A DNA stretch of 64,000 nt from Rhodocytophaga rosea (GTDB lineage: Bacteria; Bacteroidota; Bacteroidia; Cytophagales; 172606-1): positions 6,858,501-6,922,500 of the forward strand of contig NZ_CP048222.1 in NCBI RefSeq assembly GCF_010119975.1, written 5' to 3'. The notes under the pieces were generated by a model. The model searched no databases. It had not been told where the DNA came from and saw nothing but the letters and a program-made list of their open reading frames with translations. How positions within the stretch are numbered: position 1 is the first letter of the stretch; each line of letters begins with the position of its first letter. The translations under genes and the position numbers were made by a program. Shown one piece after another: positions 56,586 through 64,000 of this stretch.

Positions 56586-57094
56586 GGGCGATTAATGTAA
56601 ATTAGGAATATTTAAGTTTAAAAGCTTTAAAAACTGCATACTGATTTTCAGCATGATACTCATTTTACAGATAAAGCTTAAACGATGGTATATCTGTATC
56701 AATAAATTGCGTCCAAATTTAAATGATTTTTTGAAAAACAATTTTTTATTTATGTGCAATCCTATAAAAGTCCTTACACCCATGCACTTAACAAAGTAAG
56801 AATAGTATTTTATGGAGAAAATAAAAACCCCAGACTACTGCCAGTCTTCTGCATAAAATGGATACTTATATAAAATTGTTAGTGCTGAAGCCTTTTTACA
56901 TGTGAAATGCCTGCACATTTATACTTACAAACCCTGAAAATTTTAAAAATAATACACATTCTGATTCCAAATCAACCTTCTTTCAACTTTGACTGTTGCT
57001 GGTCGGCTGAAGGCTACCTGTCTTGCATTTCTGATTTTTTTTTTCCTAACTTGAACCCCCATCCTTACAAACTACCCCATATCATCGATACATT
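56586..57094. other. Intergenic region between glgP-like and bestrophin genes
   Basis: The two genes diverge, so two promoters should lie in these 509 bp. AT-rich with short hairpin-forming stretches (for example AGACT/AGTCT near 56832). I see no gene, tRNA or strong repeat. Confidence 0.5.
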
Positions 57095-58018
57095 ATGGTC
57101 ATTTACGACAACAAGCAATGGTTTAATACATTAGTTAATTTTTCAAGAAGCTACGTTATTCAGCAGCTTTTCAGAAGTACCCTGATGGTAGGCATTGTTA
57201 CCGCCATCTTTTGCGTGCTGGTAATAGATGTATTTCAGTTTGAGATCAGGTTTCAATCCAGCTTATTTTCTTTACTGGGTATTGTACTCAGTATTTTACT
57301 CGTATTCCGCACCAATACCGCCTACGACCGGTGGTGGGAGGGAAGAAGGCTGTGGGGTGGCCTAGTGAACAATAGCCGTGACCTTGCCCTGATGATGCAC
57401 AGTATGCTGGACCGGGGTAATATGGAAGACCGGAATTATTTTGCCAAACATATCGCTAATTTTGCTGTGGCGCTCAAAGAACATCTCCGGAATGGCGTTA
57501 AATTAGAAGAGCTTTATCACCTGGATGAGCGGGAAATTGTGATGTATAAGCAGCGGCAACACATTCCTAACCAGATCATTGCCAGTTTGTATGAACGTAC
57601 CCAGCATTTGTGCCGCAGCGAAGCCATCACCGGTTTTGATAGTATTCCTATCCGCACCCATCTGCAGGCCTTTACAGATATACTGGGTGCCTGCGAACGG
57701 ATAAAAAGAACGCCTATTCCTTTCTCTTACAGCATTTACATCAAAATCTTTATTATGTTGTATGCGCTTATATTACCCTTCGGATTGATTGAAGAATTTG
57801 GTTATTTTACTATCTTTCTGGAGATGCTGCTCTTTTATGCATTTATTGGGATAGAACTCATGGCTGAAGAAATTGAAGATCCTTTCGGCCTGGATTGTAA
57901 TGATCTGCCTACCGGTACGATTGCAACTACCATCAAAAACAATGTATATGAGATTTTGTGTTTATATAAAGAAGTAGAGAAAGAAAAAGTAAGAGAGTTG
58001 TATGAGAAAGTGTTCTAA
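57095..58018 (+). CDS. Bestrophin-family anion channel
   Basis: A 307-residue membrane protein of the bestrophin/UPF0187 group. Four hydrophobic regions are seen, including TLMVGIVTAIFCVLVIDVF and SIYIKIFIMLYALILPFGL. The conserved stretch LVFRTNTAYDRWWEGRRLWGGLVNNSRDLA is diagnostic. The C-terminal part shows EDPFGLDCNDLPTGTIATTI. Bestrophins form pentameric channels for chloride or bicarbonate. The next gene encodes a beta-carbonic anhydrase, which suggests bicarbonate handling. Confidence 0.9.
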   Translation: MVIYDNKQWFNTLVNFSRSYVIQQLFRSTLMVGIVTAIFCVLVIDVFQFEIRFQSSLFSLLGIVLSILLVFRTNTAYDRWWEGRRLWGGLVNNSRDLALMMHSMLDRGNMEDRNYFAKHIANFAVALKEHLRNGVKLEELYHLDEREIVMYKQRQHIPNQIIASLYERTQHLCRSEAITGFDSIPIRTHLQAFTDILGACERIKRTPIPFSYSIYIKIFIMLYALILPFGLIEEFGYFTIFLEMLLFYAFIGIELMAEEIEDPFGLDCNDLPTGTIATTIKNNVYEILCLYKEVEKEKVRELYEKVF

Positions 58019-58180
58019 GTAAATGAATGAGTGGTTGAGAGATTAATTTCTGGATTATTAAAGTTGGAGTTAATTAATGAATATTCACTCCATCACTCAT
58101 CTACTCCATCGCTCATTTTCAAATTAGCCTCTAAAGCAACGTAATTCGTAATTTATCATTCGTAATTAAAATAAGCCCCT
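58019..58180. repeat. Low-complexity words between bestrophin and carbonic anhydrase genes
   Basis: GAATGAGTGGTTGAGAG-type words on the left (58024-58042) face CACTCCATCACTCATCTAC words on the right (58086-58118), with ATTCGTAATT words at 58142-58170. Pairing is poor in a strict register (about 13 of 24), but the vocabulary matches the other sites. Confidence 0.35.
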
Positions 58181-58888
58181 ATGTTAGAAACCGTTAAACG
58201 CCTGCTAGATAATAACCAGGAATGGGTTCAGGAAAAGCTTTCTGAAGACCCAGCTTTTTTTGAATTTCTCGCTAAAGGACAACAACCCAAATTTTTGTGG
58301 ATCGGTTGCTCAGATAGCCGGGTACCTACGGACGTGATTACCAAAACAGATCCTGGGGAAATGTTTGTACACCGCAACATTGCCAATCTGGTGATTAATA
58401 CCGACATGAATATGCTGAGTGTATTGCAGTATGCCGTAGATGTGCTCAAGGTAGAACATATCATTGTATGCGGCCATTATGGCTGTGGTGGTGTTAGAGC
58501 CGCCATGACCAACCAGCATTACGGACTGATCGATAACTGGCTGCAACAGATCAAAGATACCTACAACTTTTACTGGCCATACCTGAAAGGGCTCAGTCAT
58601 GAAGAGCAGGAAGCCCGGCTGGTAGAATTCAGTGTCGTGCAGCAGGTATATAACCTGGGTAAAACCAATACGGTGCAGAATGCCTGGGAGAAAGAAGGCC
58701 GTCCCTACATTCACGGATGGGTATACGACATCAAAACCGGAAAACTGGTGGTGCAAACGCCCATGATTCATGATAATAAAGGCATCGACCGGATCTGCCG
58801 CTTTGCCAATTCCAACATTTCCTTTAAAGAGGGCTACCTGGAAGATGTGACAACTTTTGAAGAAATAACTGATCCTAGGCAGAGCTAA
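58181..58888 (+). CDS. Beta-carbonic anhydrase
   Basis: A 235-residue enzyme that interconverts CO2 and bicarbonate. Zinc ligands are Cys43 and Asp45 in WIGCSDSRVP, and His99 and Cys102 in CGHYGCGGVRAAM. The segments FVHRNIANLV and VVQQVYNLGKT are typical. The length fits the bacterial beta class. It is 162 bp after the bestrophin gene on the same strand. Confidence 0.95.
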   Translation: MLETVKRLLDNNQEWVQEKLSEDPAFFEFLAKGQQPKFLWIGCSDSRVPTDVITKTDPGEMFVHRNIANLVINTDMNMLSVLQYAVDVLKVEHIIVCGHYGCGGVRAAMTNQHYGLIDNWLQQIKDTYNFYWPYLKGLSHEEQEARLVEFSVVQQVYNLGKTNTVQNAWEKEGRPYIHGWVYDIKTGKLVVQTPMIHDNKGIDRICRFANSNISFKEGYLEDVTTFEEITDPRQS

Positions 58889-58971
58889 GGGGTGAATTTT
58901 GCTTTATCTTCATTCTATAAACATCTAATCATTAACACCAAACATAAATCATTTAACTACCTGAATCTTCT

Positions 58972-59445
58972 ATGAAAACCAATATTGGCCTGGATGAAAA
59001 AGACCGGGCAGGCGTAACAGTTATTCTCAATCATTTGCTTTCCGATGAATACCTGCTGTATACCAAAACCCGCAATTATCACTGGAATGTAACCGGAAGG
59101 GATTTTCATGAACTGCATATCTTTTTTGAAAAGCAATATGAAGCCCTTGATGAAATTATTGATGAAGTAGCCGAAAGAGTTCGTTCACTTGGGTATCATG
59201 CATTTGGTACGCTGGAACAGTTTAAAAAATTTTCCCGGCTGAAAGAAGAAGTAGGTGATGTGCCTCCGGCAGATAAAATGCTGCAACACCTGCTGGCTGA
59301 CCACGAGACAGTGATCCGGCAATTGCGTGAAGACCAGCAAACGGCAGCAGAAAAATACCACGATGCCGGCACCAGCGATTTTCTAACCGGCCTGATGGAG
59401 CAACACGAAAAAATGGCCTGGATGCTCCGGGCTTTCCTGAGCTAG
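58972..59445 (+). CDS. dps: Dps-family ferritin-like protein
   Basis: A 157-residue protein. Dps oligomers bind DNA and store iron by oxidising Fe(II) with peroxide. The ferroxidase residues are visible in YHWNVTGRDFHELHIFFEKQY and EALDEIIDEVAERVRSLGYH (His37, His49, Asp64, Glu68). A short N-terminal tail is present. It follows carbonic anhydrase by 83 bp and is followed by an ISAs1 element. Confidence 0.92.
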   Translation: MKTNIGLDEKDRAGVTVILNHLLSDEYLLYTKTRNYHWNVTGRDFHELHIFFEKQYEALDEIIDEVAERVRSLGYHAFGTLEQFKKFSRLKEEVGDVPPADKMLQHLLADHETVIRQLREDQQTAAEKYHDAGTSDFLTGLMEQHEKMAWMLRAFLS

Positions 59446-59498
59446 ATGCTGGAAGATAGAGGTTTGAGGTTGGATAACTGTATCAGGCTTATGTAAAC

Positions 59499-60663
59499 TA
59501 GGGTTTCCGCACCAAAGATAGAGAAAAAGGAAAGAGGGGCTAACTTTGTGCATGGAACTTAAAAAGATACTAAACAAAGTAGCTGATTTTCGGGTGCAAG
59601 GCCGCTGCTTACATCTATTAGCAGATATTTTAGGCTTAGTTTTATGTGGGGTAATAGCCGATTGTGATGACTTTGACGAGATAGCAGATTATGGCAAAGA
59701 TAATACAGCGTTTCTGCAGCAAGAACTAGGATTAAGTTTTGTTAATGGTATACCTTCTGCTGACACTTTAAATCGGGTGATCAGACACCTGGATAGCCAT
59801 AGTTTGGAGCAATGCTTCAAAGCGTGTGTAGCTGGCTTCTCCTTAGCAGGCAAGCAGGTATGTATAGATGGCAAAGAATTGAGAGGTACTATACCTGCAG
59901 GCAAAAAGCATGCTTTGGTTCGTATGGTCAATGTATGGGTAGAGGAACATAGCTTAAGCTTTGGACAAGTAGCCGTAGAAGCCAAGAGTAATGAGATTAC
60001 AACTATTCCTGCTTTATTAGATACCCTTGATTGCAAAGGTAGTATCATTACTATAGATGCTATTGCTTGTCAGCAGGCAATTGTAGAAAAGATCAGGGAT
60101 AAGCAAGCCCATTATGTGATTGCCCTAAAGGCTAATCAAGGTGTACTCTATGAGCAGGTAGCCCATTTTATGCAAATCAATAAGTCTGCTCTCGCTTTTA
60201 ATCAGCAACTAGATAAAGCCCATGGCAGAGGAGAAGAACGTAGGGTATATATTGCTCAATGCATTGATTTGGTAGAGGAAAAGGAAAAATGGCAGGACTT
60301 ACATACTTTAGTCATGGTAGAAAGAAAACGCATTATAGCAGGCAAAAAGCAAGAACAAACCCTGTTCTATATAAGCAGTTTAACAGATACAGACCCTGCC
60401 TTGTACAGCCGCTACATAAGAGGCCATTGGGCGATAGAGAATGGCTTGCATTGGCAACTAGATGTTACCTTTAGGGAAGATGAGGCTAAAGTCAGGAAAG
60501 ATAAAGGACCCATCAATCTGCATCTGATTAGAAAGTGGTCTTTGCATCTGCTCAAAAAAGAGCCTTCTTGCGTGAGTGTCAAACGGAAAAGAAAAAAAGC
60601 TAACAGAGACACTAATTTCCTGTTAGCTATTCTTAAAACTTAATATTTAGTGCGGAAACCCTA
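59499..60663. mobile_element. ISAs1-family insertion sequence, 1165 bp
   Basis: Terminal inverted repeats TAGGGTTTCCGCAC at the left (from 59499) and the complement at the right (to 60663) match over the first 14 bases. A 9-bp target duplication, TATGTAAAC, flanks it at 59490-59498 and 60664-60672. The duplication is perfect and the transposase is intact, which points to a recent insertion. Confidence 0.9.
59552..60643 (+). CDS. ISAs1-family DDE transposase
   Basis: About 363 residues from the ATG at 59552; a TTG two codons upstream is less likely. The ISAs1 (H-repeat) family fold is seen: an N-terminal HTH-like region (LADILGLVLCGVIADCDDFDEIADYG), then the DDE set in VCIDGKELRGTI, SIITIDAIACQQAI and HWAIENGLHWQLDVTFREDE. 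The reading frame is complete. Confidence 0.92.
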   Translation: MELKKILNKVADFRVQGRCLHLLADILGLVLCGVIADCDDFDEIADYGKDNTAFLQQELGLSFVNGIPSADTLNRVIRHLDSHSLEQCFKACVAGFSLAGKQVCIDGKELRGTIPAGKKHALVRMVNVWVEEHSLSFGQVAVEAKSNEITTIPALLDTLDCKGSIITIDAIACQQAIVEKIRDKQAHYVIALKANQGVLYEQVAHFMQINKSALAFNQQLDKAHGRGEERRVYIAQCIDLVEEKEKWQDLHTLVMVERKRIIAGKKQEQTLFYISSLTDTDPALYSRYIRGHWAIENGLHWQLDVTFREDEAKVRKDKGPINLHLIRKWSLHLLKKEPSCVSVKRKRKKANRDTNFLLAILKT

Positions 60664-60771
60664 TATGTAAACGGTTATCAGTTGAAATGATACTTCAATA
60701 ATTCCTTCTAACTTCCATCTTCCAACCTCTGTCTTCTAATTTACAACCACCAACTTTCAATTTCAACTAGT

Positions 60772-61080
60772 ATGCAACAATACGAAACCCTGACAGATGC
60801 CCTCAATGACCTACAGGAGCGTGGCTATGTCTATAATTTTAACCTGGCCGACGATTGCCTGGAATGTAAGGAAGAAAATGTACGGCTGCATCCTGAGCAG
60901 TTTGCTATTACTGAATTTTACCGTTTCGAAGGTCCCTCAGACCCGGCAGACAACTCTGTGGTATATGCCATTGAATCTGATCAGGGTGTTAAGGGAGTGC
61001 TGGTCAATGCGTATGGGGTATATGCTGATAGTATCTCTGCAGATATGATCAATAAATTGCGTACAGTTACTTCTGCCTGA
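60772..61080 (+). CDS. Small protein, paralogue of the 33360 gene
   Basis: A 102-residue cytoplasmic protein. It starts MQQYETLTDALNDLQERGYVYNF and has DDCLECKEENVRLHPEQFAI, then TEFYRFEGPSDPADNSVVY and GVKGVLVNAYGVYADSISA. It pairs with the 122-residue protein at 33360 over almost its full length. Databases often name this type phosphoribosylpyrophosphate synthetase, which its size and missing motifs contradict. Two Cys (CLEC) could bind metal. The next gene starts 13 bp later. Confidence 0.65.
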   Translation: MQQYETLTDALNDLQERGYVYNFNLADDCLECKEENVRLHPEQFAITEFYRFEGPSDPADNSVVYAIESDQGVKGVLVNAYGVYADSISADMINKLRTVTSA

Positions 61081-61093
61081 GTACTAAGATGCG

Positions 61094-61447
61094 ATGAGCA
61101 GCGGTGATTCAGTAAATAGAAGTATGTTCATAAAGTTTATATCCGGAAGGCTTTCATGGATTTCATGTCTGATAAGTATTATTTCCATCATTGGATTGAT
61201 GATGATAAACCAGCAGATTGCTGTTCGTTATATACAAGCAGATGGAAAAACAAAGGCGCTATTTGGAATTATTGAATTGACGTTTATGTATAAGTATTAT
61301 CTACTTATACCGGCTCTTATAGCCTTACGAATAGGGATGGTTTCTTACCGGAAAGAGCAAAAAAAGACAATTCCTGTAATTGCAATTGTATCAGCCTGTT
61401 TAGCCATCCTGCTTATAGTGTTGAGAATATGGCGGCTGATGATATGA
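61094..61447 (+). CDS. Small membrane protein of unknown function (117 aa)
   Basis: Three hydrophobic segments are visible (~18-37 with WISCLISIISIIGLMMI, ~64-82, ~92-110) and a basic cytoplasmic loop YRKEQKKTIP. No family is recognised. It begins 13 bp after the previous gene, so the two are probably co-transcribed. Confidence 0.55.
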   Translation: MSSGDSVNRSMFIKFISGRLSWISCLISIISIIGLMMINQQIAVRYIQADGKTKALFGIIELTFMYKYYLLIPALIALRIGMVSYRKEQKKTIPVIAIVSACLAILLIVLRIWRLMI

Positions 61448-61533
61448 TAACTAAACTGACCAGCTGATTTAACCTGAGTGTTAGTTGTTACCCTTACAAT
61501 ATTTCAATCTTTTAATCCGTCATTGAATATACG

Positions 61534-61803
61534 ATGCAGAAACTCAAACCCCTTTTATACGGTACAGACTGGTGTCCCAAAACTACCGGCTTCAGAAATT
61601 ATTTCCAGTTAATGGGTATTTCCTACGAATATTTCAATGTAGAAAAAGACCCGGATGCAGAACAGGCAGTCAAAGATATGAACAATGGAAAAATCAAATT
61701 CCCGATGGTGGTAATAGGAGAGAAAAAGCTAAAAAATCCGTCGATCCAGGATTTGAACATTGCCTTAAACAGTTATGGTTTACTTACCCAGGAAGCAGAG
61801 TGA
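61534..61803 (+). CDS. Glutaredoxin-like protein
   Basis: An 89-residue thioredoxin-fold protein. The active site is CPKT in LYGTDWCPKTTGFRNYF (single resolving Cys absent, so monothiol type), followed by YEYFNVEKDPDAEQAV and the cis-Pro loop KFPMVVIG. It may act on glutathione-like or small thiol partners. Confidence 0.85.
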   Translation: MQKLKPLLYGTDWCPKTTGFRNYFQLMGISYEYFNVEKDPDAEQAVKDMNNGKIKFPMVVIGEKKLKNPSIQDLNIALNSYGLLTQEAE

Positions 61804-61898
61804 AACAAGTCAGTGAATGAGAGATTGAGTGATAGAGAGAATATTTTATAGCCTGTCAATAACCATTCTTCCAATAACAATTGACTAATGACCCGATT

Positions 61899-63314
61899 AT
61901 GGAGCACATGATATTAAAAGAATTAGAAGAGATAGAACTGTTTGCTGACCTGGAAGAAGAAGAATTGATGTGTGATATCTGGGGAGAAACAGTAACGTAC
62001 AAAGCTGGTCAGCAGATGTGGCAGGAGGGAGACGAAGCCAGATATTTTATGGCGGTGCTGGAGGGCACTTTCCAGATATACCGCATTATTAAAGGCCAGC
62101 ATTTATTTATCAATACTTTTACCAAAGGGATGACCGGGGGAGAATTAGCGCTGCTGGCTGGTACGCCTCATCCTGGAAATGCAGCAGCCATTACGGATGT
62201 AAAACTGCTCCTGATTGATGAAGATAATTTCTGGAAAATGCTGGCAGATTGTGAGCCTGTCCGCAAGAAGATATTACGTAACATGGCCGAACGGCTGAAG
62301 GAAATTAATATTCTCTCGTTCCAGCGCGAAAAATTGCTTTCTCTGGGTACCATGGCTGCAGGACTGGCGCATGAACTCAATAATCCAGCATCAGCTGCTA
62401 AACGGGCTTCGCAAAACCTGATCAAAACCATCGACGAATTTGATTTTCATTCAACAGAAGTGCTTAAATGGGTAATGTTCAAGGAACCCAACCGGGAGGG
62501 ATTTCTGTTTCAACCCATCCGTGATATTATCAATACGCCAGTAAAACTCGACTCCCTCACCAGTAGCGAACATGAAGACAACCTGATCAGCTGGATGGAA
62601 GAACAGGGCGTAGACGATGCCTGGGATATGGCATCTACCCTGGTTTCAGCCGGATTTACCAGCGAAAATCTATCTGATTTCACGCAGCAACTGGTACCCA
62701 AATATATTCCCAGTTTTCTGCGGTGGATACACAAAGAAGTAGAAATGCGCCAGTTATCACTGGAACTGAAAGAAAGTACCAGCCGCATTTCAGATCTGGT
62801 GACGGCCATTAAATCGTATTCCTACATGGACCAGAACATACAGGTTGCCCAGAAAGTAGATGTGCATGAAGGAATTAACAATACCTTACTGATTCTGAAC
62901 CATAAGTTTAAAACAAAAAATATTAAGGTAATCAAAGAATATGGAGAAGGTATTCCACAGGTATCGGCTTTCGGCAGTGAACTCAACCAGGTATGGACCA
63001 ACCTGATCGATAATGCCATTGATGCCGTTCCTCAACAGGGAGGAAAGATTATTGTAAGAACTTATATAGATGACACTTGTATTGTTTCCAGAACCGTAGC
63101 CGTAGCCATTATTGACAATGGAATAGGAATTCCTAAAGAGATTCAAAATAAAATATTTGAACCTTTTTTTACAACCAAAGGCGTTGGCAAAGGTACCGGA
63201 CTAGGGCTGGAAATCGCCCACCGCATTATTGTAAACCAGCATAAAGGCGATATAGAAGTTTCCTCTGAACCCGGAAATACAATCTTTACGGTATATGTAC
63301 CCATTGATGTGTAG
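61899..63314 (+). CDS. Histidine kinase with degenerate cyclic-nucleotide-binding sensor
   Basis: About 471 residues from the ATG at 61899; an upstream TTG is less likely. Residues ~5-130 are a CAP-type beta-roll sensor. The phosphate-binding cassette reads GGELALLAGTPHPGNAAAI: the Arg that contacts the cyclic phosphate is replaced (PHPGN instead of PRxAT), so cAMP or cGMP binding is doubtful. The HisKA domain has MAAGLAHELNNPASAAKRA with His158. The HATPase domain has VWTNLIDNAIDAVPQQGG, DNGIGIPKEIQNKIFEPFFT and GTGLGLEIAHRI. It is probably soluble. Confidence 0.9.
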   Translation: MEHMILKELEEIELFADLEEEELMCDIWGETVTYKAGQQMWQEGDEARYFMAVLEGTFQIYRIIKGQHLFINTFTKGMTGGELALLAGTPHPGNAAAITDVKLLLIDEDNFWKMLADCEPVRKKILRNMAERLKEINILSFQREKLLSLGTMAAGLAHELNNPASAAKRASQNLIKTIDEFDFHSTEVLKWVMFKEPNREGFLFQPIRDIINTPVKLDSLTSSEHEDNLISWMEEQGVDDAWDMASTLVSAGFTSENLSDFTQQLVPKYIPSFLRWIHKEVEMRQLSLELKESTSRISDLVTAIKSYSYMDQNIQVAQKVDVHEGINNTLLILNHKFKTKNIKVIKEYGEGIPQVSAFGSELNQVWTNLIDNAIDAVPQQGGKIIVRTYIDDTCIVSRTVAVAIIDNGIGIPKEIQNKIFEPFFTTKGVGKGTGLGLEIAHRIIVNQHKGDIEVSSEPGNTIFTVYVPIDV

Positions 63315-63317
63315 ATA

Positions 63318-63380
63318 ATTACGAATTACGAATTACGAATTACGAATTACGAATTACGAATTACGAATTACGAATTACGA
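63318..63380. repeat. Tandem array of ATTACGA, 9 perfect units
   Basis: A 7-bp unit repeats without error from 63318 to 63380, starting 3 bp after the histidine kinase stop codon. The unit is close to ATTACAGA but shorter. Confidence 0.95.
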
Positions 63381-63414
63381 ATTAACTTTTCTTAAAAGCT
63401 TATTTGAAAAATGA

Positions 63415-63553
63415 GTGATTGAGTGGATGAGTGATGGAGTGAGTATATCCTAAGCAGTTTACTTGTTTAACAATCCTGTCATTTAACAATTCAGCAATAA
63501 AACCATCTAATCATCCAACATTCATTCACTCAATCACTCATTCGCTCAATCAC
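63415..63553. repeat. Strong imperfect inverted repeat before the last gene
   Basis: The arms 63415-63444 and 63524-63553 are complementary at 26 of 30 positions (left arm GTGATTGAGTGGATGAGTGA onward), with a 79-nt loop. The right arm ends 8 bp before the ATG at 63562, so a folded transcript could affect translation of that gene. Confidence 0.7.
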
Positions 63554-63561
63554 TTACTCCC

Positions 63562-64000
63562 ATGACACAGGAACTCACGCAATATTTAATAGAAGAATTA
63601 CAGGCCATTCCTACATTTAATGGGTTGCCGCAGCAACAACTGGTCTGGTTTGTAGAACATGCCAGTATCCGTCAGGTGGAGGAAGACGAAAAAGTGTTCA
63701 GAAAAGGAGAACAGGCTGATCTTATGCTCATTATTTTGAAGGGAGCAGTCCAGTTGCTGCTGGAACAAAACGGACAGGTTCTTCCCATCAGCACCATTCA
63801 TAAAGGAGATATCACCGGATTATTGCCTTACTCCCAGATGAAAGTAGCAGGTGCAACCGGAATAGCTACGCAGTCTACCAACCTGCTTATTTTTCACCGC
63901 AATGATTTTCCTGCCTTACAGGAAACATGTCCTGAACTTGTTGCCCGTTTAGTAACAGTAATGACGAGCCGTATCCGGGAGTTTACCAAAGTACAGGAAC
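63562..64000 (+). CDS. Protein with degenerate cyclic-nucleotide-binding sensor (partial, cut by the right edge)
   Basis: The ATG at 63562 opens a frame that runs off the window. The first ~146 residues are a CAP-type sensor fold: LPQQQLVWFVEHASIRQVEE, RKGEQADLMLIILKGAVQLL and KGDITGLLPYSQMKVAGATG. The cassette lacks both the Gly-Glu pair and the Arg of true cyclic-nucleotide binders. The fold is like that of the preceding kinase, so it may be another histidine kinase or a tandem partner; the missing right part decides. Confidence 0.7.
   Translation, partial: MTQELTQYLIEELQAIPTFNGLPQQQLVWFVEHASIRQVEEDEKVFRKGEQADLMLIILKGAVQLLLEQNGQVLPISTIHKGDITGLLPYSQMKVAGATGIATQSTNLLIFHRNDFPALQETCPELVARLVTVMTSRIREFTKVQE

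Noticed and set aside
56822-56860. Possible terminator hairpin near AGACT/AGTCT
   Set aside because: Only a 5-bp stem and no T-run; the flanking genes diverge, so no terminator is expected here.
1-64000. Restriction-modification or toxin-antitoxin loci
   Set aside because: Apart from the YwqK-like repeat protein (named after an antitoxin but exported) and the FRG protein I found no toxin, antitoxin, methylase or endonuclease pair.

Overview
The window looks like chromosome of a Bacteroidota bacterium, most likely a member of the Cytophagales. The evidence is AT-rich DNA with sparse Shine-Dalgarno sequences, a few matches to the Bacteroidota -7 promoter box TAnnTTTG, many Sec/lipoprotein N-termini of the MKK...C type, and families typical of the phylum (DUF4920, YfhO-like, DUF2167, cyclic-phosphate receiver domain, contractile injection tape-measure protein). 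I assign about 60 protein genes and two complete insertion sequences. I see no tRNA, rRNA or CRISPR array.

Layout. 1-9.9 kb: end of purF, a DUF4920 protein, two small uncharacterised genes, a LutB-type iron-sulfur protein, an M28 peptidase, gcvP and a GNAT acetyltransferase. 9.9-14.6 kb (minus): an ECF sigma factor, a membrane protein that is probably its anti-sigma factor, a DUF4097-type protein, an outer-membrane protein broken by a one-base frameshift, a second outer-membrane protein and an S41 peptidase lipoprotein. 14.7-22.4 kb: miaA, an FRG-domain protein, a LemA-like protein, pfkA, a YfhO-like membrane protein and MgtC/SapB. 23-26 kb: a 1052-residue contractile-injection tape-measure protein with no other injection gene in view. 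27-29.6 kb: ABC permease plus HlyD-type adaptor, without an ATPase. 30-40.6 kb: methyltransferase, adenine deaminase, several small lipoproteins and stress-type proteins, an SUI1 factor, a receiver-like domain protein, a DMT transporter, ispE and a DinB protein. 40.8-44.5 kb: two glycan-assembly enzymes, DUF2167 and RidA.

44.5-64 kb: an IS630-type element, a universal stress protein, msrA, then a light-sensing block. That block is a heme oxygenase (makes biliverdin), a bacteriophytochrome with no output domain, a very large CheB-CheR-PAS-histidine kinase, and a divergent single-domain response regulator. Together they could form a split red-light pathway, but this is inference from gene order. 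After it come a short glucan-phosphorylase-like protein whose usual PLP lysine position is threonine, a bestrophin channel beside a beta-carbonic anhydrase, Dps, an ISAs1 element with a clean 9-bp target duplication, a glutaredoxin-like protein, and two proteins with degenerate cyclic-nucleotide-binding folds (the first a histidine kinase, the second cut by the window edge).

The most unusual non-coding signal is a set of intergenic low-complexity elements. Short words (ATTCAGTA, ATTACAGA, ATTACGA, GAGTGATT and similar) form tandem arrays and long imperfect inverted repeats between genes at six or more sites. I cannot tell from one window whether they are transcribed hairpins, terminators, mobile-element relics or slippage products.
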